Source: Thaumarchaeota archaeon SCGC AAA007-O23 (GTDB taxonomy: Archaea; Thermoproteota; Nitrososphaeria; Nitrososphaerales; Nitrosopumilaceae). Taken from it: a stretch of DNA of 64,000 nt. The stretch is taken from positions 1 to 64,000 of the forward strand of contig ARWO01000004.1 of NCBI GenBank assembly GCA_000402075.1, given 5' to 3'. Positions 16,767-25,289 of the stretch are shown here, piece by piece. The translations under genes and the position numbers were made by a program. The first letter of the stretch is position 1. Every line of letters starts with the position of its first letter. The notes below the pieces were generated by a model. The model made no database searches, had not been told where the DNA came from, and saw only the letters and a program-made list of their open reading frames with translations.

Positions 16767-17819
16767 TTGAGTCTGAAAAGATACATCGCTACTAGATGTA
16801 TTACTATGTTTGGCGTTCTGATGATAACTCTGCTATTAACAATCGCATTAGTTGGATCCAATATGGACATTATTTTAAAACAAGGTATAGTTTACCAGGT
16901 AAGAGCAGAAATTACAGAAAATCCTGCTATAGCTGAAAGCTTTGCAACTGTTGAAGAATTTGATAAGTTTGTGCAGGAGCAGACTGATCAGAGAATTGAA
17001 ACGCTTGGATTAGATAACCCGTGGTATTCTCCTCAGAGAATTGGATTTACTATGTATAAGATATTAATTCTAGATTTTGGAAATGCGACGTTTCTTACAA
17101 GTGATTCTGGATCTTCCAATGTTGGCGACATACTATTAGAAAAGATTCCAAGAACTGTTTTGCTCTTCACTACAGCAACTATAATCATTTCCATAATTGG
17201 GATATTTTTGGGTGCATTAGCAGGAAGCAAAGTAGGTTCAGTTGTTGATAGAATAACTTCGATGTTTGCAGTAGTTAGTAGTAGTTTTCCAGTTTGGTGG
17301 ATAGGAATGCTTATGATCTTTCTATTTGCATTTACATATCATATTTTTCCCGCAAGGGCAACACCATCAATACTTCCAACGGAACCTGATTACATTATTG
17401 CATTACTCTACCATATGACACTACCACTAATTACAATTGTAATGATTGGATTTGGTGCATGGGCATATCTTGTACGCAATTTTATGGTAGGAACACTACA
17501 AGAAGATTTTATCACTGCAAAAAAGGCTATCGGCATTGATAAAAAAAAGATTATCTATAAACATGCTTTAAAAAATGCTGCACCACCAATTGTTACAATT
17601 CTGGCACTGAGTCTTTCAGGTTCACTTGGTGGTGCAATAATTACAGAAGCAGTATTTGATTGGCCAGGAATGGGACGGCTTTATTTTGAGGCTATCAGTG
17701 TCATGGACTTGCCAATCATAATCGGTGCTACATATGTACTTACGGTGTTATTTTTGATCAGTATTCTTGTTGCAGATTTACTTTATGGTTATTTTGATCC
17801 GAGAGTGAAAACAGAATGA
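16767..17819 (+). CDS. Oligopeptide-type ABC transporter permease (DppB/OppB-like)
   Basis: 350 residues, with about six membrane helices. The first helix is near residues 15-35 and is followed by a roughly 90-residue outer loop, as in DppB/OppB. The cytoplasmic EAA-type loop KHALKNAAPPIVTILALSLS precedes FDWPGMGRLYFEAI, the typical motif. TTG start, reading MSLKRYIATRCITMFGVLMI. The stop overlaps the next permease by four bases (ATGA), so the two form one operon. No binding protein or ATPase is next to it; a matching ATPase is at 52413. Confidence 0.85.
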   Translation: MSLKRYIATRCITMFGVLMITLLLTIALVGSNMDIILKQGIVYQVRAEITENPAIAESFATVEEFDKFVQEQTDQRIETLGLDNPWYSPQRIGFTMYKILILDFGNATFLTSDSGSSNVGDILLEKIPRTVLLFTTATIIISIIGIFLGALAGSKVGSVVDRITSMFAVVSSSFPVWWIGMLMIFLFAFTYHIFPARATPSILPTEPDYIIALLYHMTLPLITIVMIGFGAWAYLVRNFMVGTLQEDFITAKKAIGIDKKKIIYKHALKNAAPPIVTILALSLSGSLGGAIITEAVFDWPGMGRLYFEAISVMDLPIIIGATYVLTVLFLISILVADLLYGYFDPRVKTE

Positions 17820-19177
17820 GTAGCGTAAGTTCATCGGAAATAAAACGAGAGTTTGTTAAGAGTAAAATTGGTCTTATTGGTATTGGAATTTTGGCAAGCC
17901 TTATCATTTTATCGATGATAGCCATTATCACAATTCCTATAGATACATTCAAGCAATGGAATAATCCGGGTAGCTGGATTTCATATCCAAAGACATCGGT
18001 ACCAGCATGGGTAAACTATTTCACTACAGAAAAAATCCCAGAACATCTTATAATTGATAAGCCAATTGCAATAACTAAAGAGGGTGTTATATCATTAGCA
18101 TCGCATCAATTCGGTATACAATATCACTATGATGATTTTCCGAGTGATTTTATTTACGAATTTAATGTTGAGTATTCAGGCTCACAACTGTTACAAATTT
18201 CTGTAATTAGACCAGATCAATCACAAATACTTCTTTTGTCTAGATCATTGCCACACTCAGACACTAAAGTTGTACATCATGAACGAATTTTTTCAGCTGA
18301 TAACAGTATTAAAAAAAATATTCAAATTCATTTTTCTGAAATGGATTTCTATAATCAAAACACATCAAGTGAAGATATGATCTTTGCAAACAGAGATGGG
18401 AAAGTGTTGAAGGGAGATTATATATTTTTAGTAAATATCTATGGTATTGATAAAAAAGTAAGTATTATTGATTCCAAATTAATTCTTGGTGGAAAAGCAT
18501 ATGGAATGATGGGAACTGATGAATTACGAAGAGACCTTGCTGTCGGTCTTTTATGGGGAACCCCACTTGCTTTGTTTATTGGCATTGCTGTGGCTATCGG
18601 TTCTGTAATAGCTGGTTTAATTTATGGTGTATATTCTGGCTTTAAGGGGAAAAAAACAGACGAAGCCATGATGAGGTTTAATGATGTTATCTATGCACTT
18701 CCGGCACTGCCTTTTTTGATAATTCTTGCCGTAACTATTAGTAATAGTATATTTTTGCTAGTAGGATTCCTGATGATCTTTGGTTGGGTTGGTATTGCAA
18801 AGGTTTCACGCAGTATGGCACTTCAAATCAAAACTAGACAATATGTAGAGGCATCACAAATGATGGGACAGAAAAACTCAAAAATAGTTTTTAAACATAT
18901 TATTCCACAATTACTGCCTTATGCTTTTGCCAGTATTGCAATTTCAGTCCCTGCTGCGATTACAACAGAAGCTGGCATAAGTTTTTTGGGTCTTGGTGAT
19001 CCAACATTTCCCACGTGGGGACAAATACTGCATGATGCAAATACATATGGTGCCGCAGCAAGAGGATTATGGTGGTGGATTGCTCCACCAGGAATAATGA
19101 TTGCGATTACAGGCCTTGCGTTTGTTTTCATTGGTAATGCATTGGATGCAATTATAAATCCAAAATTGAGAAAATAA
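17816..19177 (+). CDS. Oligopeptide-type ABC transporter permease (DppC/OppC-like) with large extracytoplasmic insert
   Basis: 453 residues, about 150 longer than ordinary DppC. TM1 is residues 18-43 (IGLIGIGILASLIILSMIAI). A polar, strand-rich region from about 45 to 235 is predicted outside. The usual permease core follows, with GTDELRRDLAVGLLWGTPLA and the EAA loop KHIIPQLLPYAFASIAISVP, then ITTEAGISFLGLGDPTFPTW. The insert has no motif I know; it may contact the binding protein or replace one. Translation is probably coupled to the upstream permease. Confidence 0.85.
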   Translation: MSSVSSSEIKREFVKSKIGLIGIGILASLIILSMIAIITIPIDTFKQWNNPGSWISYPKTSVPAWVNYFTTEKIPEHLIIDKPIAITKEGVISLASHQFGIQYHYDDFPSDFIYEFNVEYSGSQLLQISVIRPDQSQILLLSRSLPHSDTKVVHHERIFSADNSIKKNIQIHFSEMDFYNQNTSSEDMIFANRDGKVLKGDYIFLVNIYGIDKKVSIIDSKLILGGKAYGMMGTDELRRDLAVGLLWGTPLALFIGIAVAIGSVIAGLIYGVYSGFKGKKTDEAMMRFNDVIYALPALPFLIILAVTISNSIFLLVGFLMIFGWVGIAKVSRSMALQIKTRQYVEASQMMGQKNSKIVFKHIIPQLLPYAFASIAISVPAAITTEAGISFLGLGDPTFPTWGQILHDANTYGAAARGLWWWIAPPGIMIAITGLAFVFIGNALDAIINPKLRK

Positions 19178-19200
19178 CTAATTTTAAAATATATATCTAA

Positions 19201-19527
19201 TTAGAATTTGAATTCTCTGATAATATTCATTGCAGTATCATTTAGTTTAATGGTGTAAACTGCACTATTTTCATCGTTTGATTCTGAAAGTTTCTCACCA
19301 AATTCTGTCTTATCATGTCCTCGCTCAAAATTTCCACCGGATTCCTTAATGCATAATGGAAATTTTTTCATGGTCAAGCTTGTTTTTAGTAAATAAGCAA
19401 TGAATTTTTTGTATATTTCTGTACTACTCCAATCAGTGTCTTGTTCTTGACACATAGCAATCCAGATATCTACTGTGTTCTGATAAGCTACATTTTTTCG
19501 GATATTATCCAATGCAAGATTTGACAT
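19201..19527 (-). CDS. Hypothetical 108-aa protein
   Basis: A soluble, charged protein starting MSNLALDNIRKNVAYQNTVD and ending in NIIREFKF. Two cysteines are scattered, and there is no membrane segment or recognised motif. ATG start. It lies between the permease operon and a zinc-ribbon membrane protein and is convergent to the former. Codon use matches its neighbours, so it is probably real. Confidence 0.5.
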   Translation of the reverse strand: MSNLALDNIRKNVAYQNTVDIWIAMCQEQDTDWSSTEIYKKFIAYLLKTSLTMKKFPLCIKESGGNFERGHDKTEFGEKLSESNDENSAVYTIKLNDTAMNIIREFKF

Positions 19528-19541
19528 TTAACCACGTATAC

Positions 19542-19859
19542 CTAAAAATCAGCACGTTTCATTTTAGAGCCGCAACGAGGACAATCTCCACCCTTGAATC
19601 GGTGGTTACAAGTTAGGCAGGCATATCTTACACCAGTACCTTGACCTTGACCAAATAGTCCTCCAAAACTAAATCCTGATCCTGTTCCGCTAGAACCTCT
19701 CATTCTTGACATCATTCTCTTTCTCAAAATTAGTGGAAAGACGATAAAGATTGCTAGTGCTGCACCCAAACCATACGGAAATGGTAGAACTAATTGTAGA
19801 CCAATGCTTACAGCCAAAGATGCGAACAAAAATATCAGATAGCCCTTGTAATTTATCAT
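19542..19859 (-). CDS. Membrane protein with C-terminal zinc ribbon
   Basis: 105 residues: two N-terminal helices (about 6-22 and 27-45), a basic stretch RKRMMSRMRG, a glycine/serine/phenylalanine-rich linker (SGTGSGFSFGGLFGQGQG) and a C-terminal ribbon YACLTCNHRFKGGDCPRCGS. Both ends are likely cytosolic. The ribbon resembles the short Cx2C-Cx2C units of many archaeal membrane-linked proteins. Function unknown. Confidence 0.6.
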   Translation of the reverse strand: MINYKGYLIFLFASLAVSIGLQLVLPFPYGLGAALAIFIVFPLILRKRMMSRMRGSSGTGSGFSFGGLFGQGQGTGVRYACLTCNHRFKGGDCPRCGSKMKRADF

Positions 19860-19937
19860 AATGAAAAAAATTAGTAAAAAAAACTTTATAAAGGTTTGTC
19901 AGAATTTTTACGTTCTTAATCCTACAATCTATTAATG

Positions 19938-20342
19938 TTAAACAACCACAAATGGAATTTCTTTTCCATCACTATCCCAAGCAAATATGTCATCGTCCTC
20001 ATAAGGTGACTTTACAATCATTGAAACAAGACCAAAAAAATTATTCAAATCAGTCAGAGATGGTTCAGCTGAACCAACAGGATGAGAATGAACGATGCCG
20101 ACATAACTAGGATCCAGTGGTAATGGATTGTTAGGAAATCCAGCAAAGTCTGCTCCTGTTTCAGAAAATGGTGGTACTACTAACCCATCTATGAATACAT
20201 CACCATGTTTTGCTTTTCCGCGTAAAATTAAGATGCCTTCATTTGGATGATTCATCTTACAAAAAGACAAGATGCCATCTCTTGCATCCTTAGACAATGA
20301 TATCTTACGCTCAAATTTTTTCTTTTTTAATTGCAAAACCAT
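19938..20342 (-). CDS. JAMM/MPN+ metalloprotease (JAB1 family)
   Basis: 134 residues containing the complete JAMM motif: Glu35 (NEGILIL), then H85-x-H87 with S95 and D98 (VHSHPVGSAEPSLTD), that is H-x-H-x7-S-x2-D plus the upstream Glu. These residues hold the catalytic zinc. Archaeal relatives remove ubiquitin-like SAMP proteins, so desampylation or peptide cleavage is a fair inference. Its ATG overlaps the stop of the upstream coiled-coil gene by one base (TAATG), indicating coupled expression. Confidence 0.85.
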   Translation of the reverse strand: MVLQLKKKKFERKISLSKDARDGILSFCKMNHPNEGILILRGKAKHGDVFIDGLVVPPFSETGADFAGFPNNPLPLDPSYVGIVHSHPVGSAEPSLTDLNNFFGLVSMIVKSPYEDDDIFAWDSDGKEIPFVVV

Positions 20343-21625
20343 TACTCCGTTCTTATAATATATTGTACAGCAGAAATTTCATTTAAAATAGATTCCACCG
20401 ATTTAACAAATTTAGGAATGATTTCAGTTGTATCTTTCAACTCTTTCTCTATCGAACTGATTTTTGATTCCAAAGATGATTTATCATTTTTATGCATACT
20501 GAGAGCAGATTCTTTTTGCCTCAATTGGTCATTGTTAAATCCCAACAATTTACTTTCAATATCACTTTTAGATCGATTAAAAACAGAAATTTTTTCAATG
20601 AATCCAGGAATGAGTGAAAGTATCTCATCAATTTGTAATAACGATTTATCAGTATCTTTAACAGATACTGAACCTGATTGTATTCCATTGCGTGTAGATT
20701 CTAATATTTGTATAATGTCTTGTTTGTTAGAATCAACTAACACATCATATGGGTTTGCAATTAAATTTGCTAATAGTTTTTTTAGTGGCTTGTCAAGTGA
20801 AGAAACATAAACATACTTGTTTAGCGGTCTTGAAATCTTAACAAAATGTAATTCGATCTCATTCCTAATTTTATTTTTTCCAGAAGATAGTGAATCTAGC
20901 TTTTCATTAATTTGTAGAAATTCTGTATATTCACTGCTGTTTTTAATATTCTCAATCCCTTTTTCATCACTATCAATTGTAACAAGAAGATCATCGATGG
21001 TTTTCACGGTTAATTTTTCCTGTTCGCCTAAATCAACGATTGATTTTTTTGATTCCTCAATCTTATTCATAGTATTCAAAATTTGTTCAATTTTAGTTTC
21101 TAATTCGGAGTAATTCGTAATTATGGTAGAAATTTCATCATTCCCATCTGTCATTACCTTAAGATCATCTTTTAACTTGCCAGCATATTTCTTTGCAAAT
21201 ATGTGAATAACACTAGACTGTCTTCCTAACGAGTCTCCAATTTTCTTTAGCATTCTACCAGCAATTGCATTAAAATTTTTCACATCATCATAGGAATTTA
21301 TCTCTGGTAGTTGAACAATTGACTCCCTCTTGATAATTGATATAACCTCTTTTTTTCCACGATCGACTAATCTTTTTAAGTGAATATCTATATCATCTAC
21401 ATTTAATGTATCACGTTCTAGATCAATAGCAATATGTAGGATTGTTTCGCAACTTGATTTAATTTTATTTTTAAATGTTTTAGTTTCAGCAATTATTGTT
21501 TTTGTTCGAATTGAACGTATCTCATCAACAGCATTTGGAACATCGGAAAGTAAAATTTGTTTTTTTTGAGGAGCTATTTCAGGCTCCTGTTTTTTTGGTT
21601 TTTTCTTGCCCCATCCAAATACCAT
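20342..21625 (-). CDS. Coiled-coil protein co-transcribed with JAMM protease
   Basis: 427 residues from ATG 21625 (MVFGWGKKKPKKQEPEIAP); an upstream TTG at 21661 is less likely. Most of the chain is helical and charged with heptad patterns, such as NYSELETKIEQILNTMNKIE, KLDSLSSGKNKIRNEIELHF and KSSLESKISSIEKELKDT. No Walker motifs, so it is not an SMC or Rad50 ATPase. The opening FGWGKKK is shared by other archaeal coiled-coil proteins. Role unknown; the overlap with the JAMM gene suggests it is a substrate, adaptor or partner of the protease. Confidence 0.65.
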   Translation of the reverse strand: MVFGWGKKKPKKQEPEIAPQKKQILLSDVPNAVDEIRSIRTKTIIAETKTFKNKIKSSCETILHIAIDLERDTLNVDDIDIHLKRLVDRGKKEVISIIKRESIVQLPEINSYDDVKNFNAIAGRMLKKIGDSLGRQSSVIHIFAKKYAGKLKDDLKVMTDGNDEISTIITNYSELETKIEQILNTMNKIEESKKSIVDLGEQEKLTVKTIDDLLVTIDSDEKGIENIKNSSEYTEFLQINEKLDSLSSGKNKIRNEIELHFVKISRPLNKYVYVSSLDKPLKKLLANLIANPYDVLVDSNKQDIIQILESTRNGIQSGSVSVKDTDKSLLQIDEILSLIPGFIEKISVFNRSKSDIESKLLGFNNDQLRQKESALSMHKNDKSSLESKISSIEKELKDTTEIIPKFVKSVESILNEISAVQYIIRTE

Positions 21626-21723
21626 AATTAAATCTAAAATTACAATTTTAAATATGTTCAAGTATCCACACTAGAAAATTTGGAATAGAATAGCCTAAAA
21701 TATTCAAAATACACATTTAATCT

Positions 21724-22080
21724 GTGAGTGATACACGTTTTATCATATTAGGTGTCGGATTAATTTTTGCAGGAATTATTATCCTATCAGTTTTTGGCGC
21801 TCAGTTTGATGAGATCACAATGCAAGAAGAATTCCATGTGTGTTATGAATATCATGCTGATACGCCGCCAACAGAGATTGATTGTAATGTTGCATCTCAA
21901 AATAAGATGATTATTTTTGCAATTGTTGCATTACTAATTGCATGTGGAATTGCTTCGTTAGTAAAAGGAATAAGAGGTGAATGGGATCAAGATGTAAAAC
22001 CGGAAGACATGGTAGGACCAAGTAGTTCTTTTGATACACGTGATGGACCAAATGATTCTGATCAAAATGACACAAAATAA
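21724..22080 (+). CDS. Small two-TM membrane protein
   Basis: 118 residues, GTG start (SDTRFIILGVGLIFAGIIIL). Two helices (about 6-26 and 64-82) flank an outer loop with a pair of cysteines (HVCYEYHADTPPTEIDCNVA) that could form a disulfide. The C-terminus is a soluble acidic tail rich in Asp/Ser. Unknown family. Confidence 0.6.
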   Translation: MSDTRFIILGVGLIFAGIIILSVFGAQFDEITMQEEFHVCYEYHADTPPTEIDCNVASQNKMIIFAIVALLIACGIASLVKGIRGEWDQDVKPEDMVGPSSSFDTRDGPNDSDQNDTK

Positions 22081-22112
22081 AATTATATTTTACAATGTTT
22101 TTGGTGAATTAA

Positions 22113-22208
22113 ATGAATGATACATTTTTTACAGAATTCATAATATTGGCTGGGATAGTTGGAGCAATACTTGCATTTTTGATGATAAAACGTTGGCGTG
22201 ATGAATAA
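22113..22208 (+). CDS. 31-aa single-TM microprotein
   Basis: ATG frame MNDTFFTEFIILAGIVGAIL then AFLMIKRWRDE, one helix with acidic outside and basic inside flanks (N-out, C-in). It follows the 118-aa membrane protein by 32 bases on the same strand and may be co-transcribed. Reminiscent of small subunits of respiratory complexes, but with no recognisable signature. Confidence 0.5.
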   Translation: MNDTFFTEFIILAGIVGAILAFLMIKRWRDE

Positions 22209-22219
22209 AATTTTATTTT

Positions 22220-22516
22220 TTATATTTTAATTTCGAAAAGATCATCTTTTGAAACACCCTTCCATACACCTATCATTCCTTCCGCTTCTGCTGGCTCAAC
22301 TTTAGTTATTTTCTGAATCTTGATATGATCAGGATTTGGTGGCATCCATAGCATTGCCATGTAATCATCCACATCTCCCGCCTTACTTGGAAGAGCCATG
22401 ATGATTTTATCTTTTGAAAAACCATTTGCAACTAACGCATTAGTTGATTTTTCCAGAAGATCTTGACGACCATGCGTAAACAGATAAACATTTTTTGTGG
22501 TATCAATGTCCGCCAT
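22220..22516 (-). CDS. Conserved hypothetical protein (98 aa)
   Basis: Soluble protein MADIDTTKNVYLFTHGRQDL with a central YMAMLWMPPNPDHIKIQKI segment. The first strand-turn-helix (VYLFTHGRQDLLEKSTNALV) suggests a small alpha/beta fold. ATG start. Not assignable to a known family. Upstream is the tRNA-Ser gene on the same strand. Confidence 0.55.
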   Translation of the reverse strand: MADIDTTKNVYLFTHGRQDLLEKSTNALVANGFSKDKIIMALPSKAGDVDDYMAMLWMPPNPDHIKIQKITKVEPAEAEGMIGVWKGVSKDDLFEIKI

Positions 22517-22566
22517 TGTTAATTATCAATTACTGTCTCACTTTTATGTTATACCAAAATGACAAG

Positions 22567-22664
22567 CGCCGGGAGAGGGATTCGAACCCCCGCGTGCGGA
22601 TGCACAGACGCTATCCTGTATAAGATTTCGAGGCGTCCGCCTTACCAGGCTTGGCTATCCCGAC
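22567..22664 (-). tRNA. tRNA-Ser(CGA) with a 14-nt intron
   Basis: On the minus strand the acceptor stem GTCGGGA pairs with TCCCGGC (one T-G pair) and G is the discriminator, as usual for serine. The anticodon stem GACGC/GCGTC encloses CTCGAAA, so the anticodon is CGA. About 14 extra bases (TCTTATACAGGATA, exact ends ambiguous by a base) follow position 37/38, the canonical archaeal intron site. The long variable arm TGTGCATCCGCAC and the T-loop TTCGAAT complete a class II tRNA. No CCA is encoded. The splicing enzyme EndA is in this window at 44235. Confidence 0.93.
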
Positions 22665-22687
22665 AAATCGATTTTGTTACACGTCCT

Positions 22688-22697
22688 AATATAGTAA
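22688..22697 (-). promoter_or_regulatory. Putative TATA box of tRNA-Ser
   Basis: On the minus strand this reads ACTATATTAG, centred about 28 bases before the tRNA 5' end, the normal archaeal TATA-to-start distance for a tRNA transcribed without a long leader. Short AT-rich matches are common here, so the call rests on spacing. Confidence 0.4.
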
Positions 22698-22744
22698 GTC
22701 GATAAAAGCGGTAAACAAAAAAACAAGAAAAATACCATTCTGAT

Positions 22745-23770
22745 ATGGGTGTAGATATCAAAGCGCTTCTGATACGAGAAAAAACTAATCTTGAATCATT
22801 TTCTTCAAAAATAATAGCTATAGATGCATACAATGCAATTTACCAGTTTTTGGCTATCATTAGAGGGCCTGAAGGACTTCATCTTACGGATAACAGAGGA
22901 AGAGTGACGAGTCATTTAACTGGACTATTGTATAGAAATGTCAATTTTTTATCTATTGGAATTAAACCTGTGTACGTATTTGATGGCAAACCACCGTCAC
23001 TAAAGACGGCAGAAATTCAACGGCGAAAATTAGGTAAGAAAGAAGCGACAATAAAATATGAGAAAGCCAAGGCAAGCGGCGACTTTGAGTCAGCAAGAAA
23101 GTATGCACAACAAACAACATCCATGCAGGACACTATGGTTGAAGACTCCAAACATTTTCTTGATTTATTTGGAATACCTTACATACAGGCAACGGCAGAT
23201 GGTGAAGCCACTGCCGCACATATGAACAAAACTGGTAAAGCATATGCAGTTGCTAGCCAAGACTATGATTCAATATTATTTGGTGCAACAAAGCTTGTTC
23301 GTAATTTTACTAATTCCGGTAGGAGAAAGATCCCAAACCGTAATACGTACATTGACGTCGAACCTGAAATGATCAGTCATCAAAAAAGCTTGGATGCACT
23401 TGGTATTACTGGTGAACAAATAATTGATATAGGCATACTCGTCGGAACTGACTTTAACCCTGATGGTTTTGAGAGAATAGGTCCAAAAACTGCCCTTAAA
23501 ATGATTAAAGAGTATGGAAAGTTAGAAGATATACCAAAAATACAAGAAGAGCTTGAACAAATAGATTACAAGCAAATAAGAAAAATTTTTCTGCAACCAG
23601 ATATGCCAGATATAGGCAAAATTGAGTTTAAAGATACTGATTATTCAGGAATTGTAGATTATCTGGCAAATGAAAGAAGCTTCTCAGAAGAGAGAGTCAA
23701 AGCATCACTAAATCGATTAAAGAAGAGTATCGAGAAAAGAAGCCACACATTGGATCAATGGTTTAAATAA
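22745..23770 (+). CDS. fen: Flap endonuclease 1 (FEN-1)
   Basis: 341 residues, the usual archaeal FEN-1 length. The N-domain MGVDIKALLIREKTNLESFS carries IIAIDAYNAIYQFL, with the first metal-binding Asp. The I-domain has FGIPYIQATADGEATAAHMN and AVASQDYDSILFGA, and the helix-hairpin-helix region has LVGTDFNPDGFERIGPKTAL. The end SHTLDQWFK is a PCNA-binding (PIP-like) tail, though without the leading Gln. It removes 5' flaps during Okazaki maturation and base-excision repair, working with ligase and PCNA. ATG start. Confidence 0.95.
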   Translation: MGVDIKALLIREKTNLESFSSKIIAIDAYNAIYQFLAIIRGPEGLHLTDNRGRVTSHLTGLLYRNVNFLSIGIKPVYVFDGKPPSLKTAEIQRRKLGKKEATIKYEKAKASGDFESARKYAQQTTSMQDTMVEDSKHFLDLFGIPYIQATADGEATAAHMNKTGKAYAVASQDYDSILFGATKLVRNFTNSGRRKIPNRNTYIDVEPEMISHQKSLDALGITGEQIIDIGILVGTDFNPDGFERIGPKTALKMIKEYGKLEDIPKIQEELEQIDYKQIRKIFLQPDMPDIGKIEFKDTDYSGIVDYLANERSFSEERVKASLNRLKKSIEKRSHTLDQWFK

Positions 23771-23773
23771 TTT

Positions 23774-23956
23774 CTATCTCAAATCATTCTTTTTTTGTTC
23801 ACACCTAGGACATTTCAAGCCGTTAATTTTATCTCCACAAATCTTGCATTGTGTAGAAAATCCTACCACATCATATTTAGAAGTCTTTGTGTATTTGTAA
23901 ATTAAAACGATAATAACTAAAATTCCAATCGCTGCAGCTGCAATCCATAATAACAT
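23774..23956 (-). CDS. 60-aa membrane-anchored zinc ribbon
   Basis: An N-terminal helix (LLWIAAAAIGILVIIVLIYK) followed by a cytosolic ribbon CKICGDKINGLKCPRCEQKK with two Cx2C knuckles. ATG start. Its stop lies 3 bases from the FEN-1 stop. A smaller version of the design seen at 19542. Function unknown. Confidence 0.6.
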   Translation of the reverse strand: MLLWIAAAAIGILVIIVLIYKYTKTSKYDVVGFSTQCKICGDKINGLKCPRCEQKKNDLR

Positions 23957-23990
23957 AGAATTATTATAACAATCTAATATTTATCTAAAA

Positions 23991-24962
23991 TTAATAATGG
24001 AAAACCTGACCGCCTATCTGCTTTTTCCAGTCAGCACGTACACCTGGTTTACCTTTTAGTTTTTCAAGATAATTAAATGCAGAGAGTCCAGCATTGGAAC
24101 CATCTCCACACGCAACAATAATCTGTTTGTATGGAATTGTGGTAGCATCACCAGCAGCAAATATTGCCGGATGACTTGTCATGCCACCAGATTCTATTTC
24201 AATTTCACCCTTTGTGTTTATTTTTACCAGATGTTTAACATAATCAAGGTTAATTTTTGAACCCATTTCAATAAACAATGCATCAACATCCAACACTTTT
24301 TCAGCTCCAGACGAGTCAACTATTGTAATCTGTTGTAGAACAGAATTTCCGGAAATTGCTTTCACTGATGATTGTGCAACAATCTCAATATTTTTGTTAT
24401 TCTCAATTGCTGCAACTAGATCCTTATCGCCTGCAAGCCTTGCACCCTTGAGGATTAGATACATCTTAGAAGCCATACGCGATAGTAGCAAGCCAGATTC
24501 TAGAAGGTAATTTCCCACGCCAACGGAAGCCGTAGTCCTCCCCTGGTAAAATGGTGCATCACATTTGGTACAGTAATGAATTCCTTTGTTAAAATACTCT
24601 GATTCATTTTCAAGACCTAACATATTTGGCACCTTGCCTGGTGCCAGTACAACTGATTTTGCCGCATACTCAGAACGAGTTGTTTTTATTTTAAAACCAC
24701 CTTCGAATTCATCAATTTTTTCAACAGTATCATAAACGATCTCACCCTTAAACGACAAGTATTGGGTTTCAAGTGTTTTAGCTAATATTTGCCCACTTGT
24801 CATAATAGCGCCAGGATAATTTTCCAGCCTTGGGATTAGGTTCATCTGTCCGCCCAAATCCTTTGATATGATTAAGCATGATACATTTTGTCTTGCAACA
24901 TATATTCCAGCTGAGAGACCTGCTGGTCCGGCTCCTACAATTACTATTTCAAATTCTTTCAA
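23991..24962 (-). CDS. trxB: Thioredoxin reductase-like FAD/NAD(P) oxidoreductase
   Basis: 323 residues. The FAD-binding GAGPAGLSAGIYVAR starts at residue 10. The redox-active pair is C131-TK-C134 (HYCTKCDAPFYQGR), where the common form is CATC. The NAD(P) region has SVGVGNYLLESGLLL, with only part of the usual GxGxxA, and the C-terminal FAD motif is IFAAGDATTIPYKQIIVACG. It reduces thioredoxin-like disulfides. The altered NAD(P) loop hints at a cofactor other than NADPH or at a ferredoxin/F420 donor; this is inference. Three bases after the RAM-domain gene, so probably one operon. Confidence 0.85.
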   Translation of the reverse strand: MKEFEIVIVGAGPAGLSAGIYVARQNVSCLIISKDLGGQMNLIPRLENYPGAIMTSGQILAKTLETQYLSFKGEIVYDTVEKIDEFEGGFKIKTTRSEYAAKSVVLAPGKVPNMLGLENESEYFNKGIHYCTKCDAPFYQGRTTASVGVGNYLLESGLLLSRMASKMYLILKGARLAGDKDLVAAIENNKNIEIVAQSSVKAISGNSVLQQITIVDSSGAEKVLDVDALFIEMGSKINLDYVKHLVKINTKGEIEIESGGMTSHPAIFAAGDATTIPYKQIIVACGDGSNAGLSAFNYLEKLKGKPGVRADWKKQIGGQVFHY

Positions 24963-24965
24963 TTT

Positions 24966-25244
24966 TTATTCTAAAATTGACTGGACATCCTTGGTACCAA
25001 CGGTAACTAATGATGTCATGTTTATTATTCCATCAAGTTCATGTATATCCACATCAATTGTTTTCTTAATAGCACCCATATCATCAGATTCTAAAATCAT
25101 CATTAGATCATAAATTCCATACATTGTTTTTACATTTTGTACAGTTGGAAATGATTTAGCTTTACTGATAATATTCTTTTGATACTTATAATCGACGTTT
25201 AACAAAACGTAAGCCTGATTCTTAGATAATTCATCATCAACCAT
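24966..25244 (-). CDS. Stand-alone Lrp/AsnC ligand-binding (RAM) domain protein
   Basis: 92 residues matching only the C-terminal domain of Lrp/AsnC regulators: AYVLLNVDYKYQKNIISKAK, VQNVKTMYGIYDLMMILESD and a final SLVTVGTK. There is no helix-turn-helix, so it cannot bind DNA alone; such proteins sense amino acids or modulate full-length Lrp partners. It is immediately upstream of trxB, suggesting co-expression. ATG start. Confidence 0.8.
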   Translation of the reverse strand: MVDDELSKNQAYVLLNVDYKYQKNIISKAKSFPTVQNVKTMYGIYDLMMILESDDMGAIKKTIDVDIHELDGIINMTSLVTVGTKDVQSILE

Positions 25245-25289
25245 AAGAAATGTTAAGATTGTCTTGATAAAAGAGTTTTTGAAATTCTA

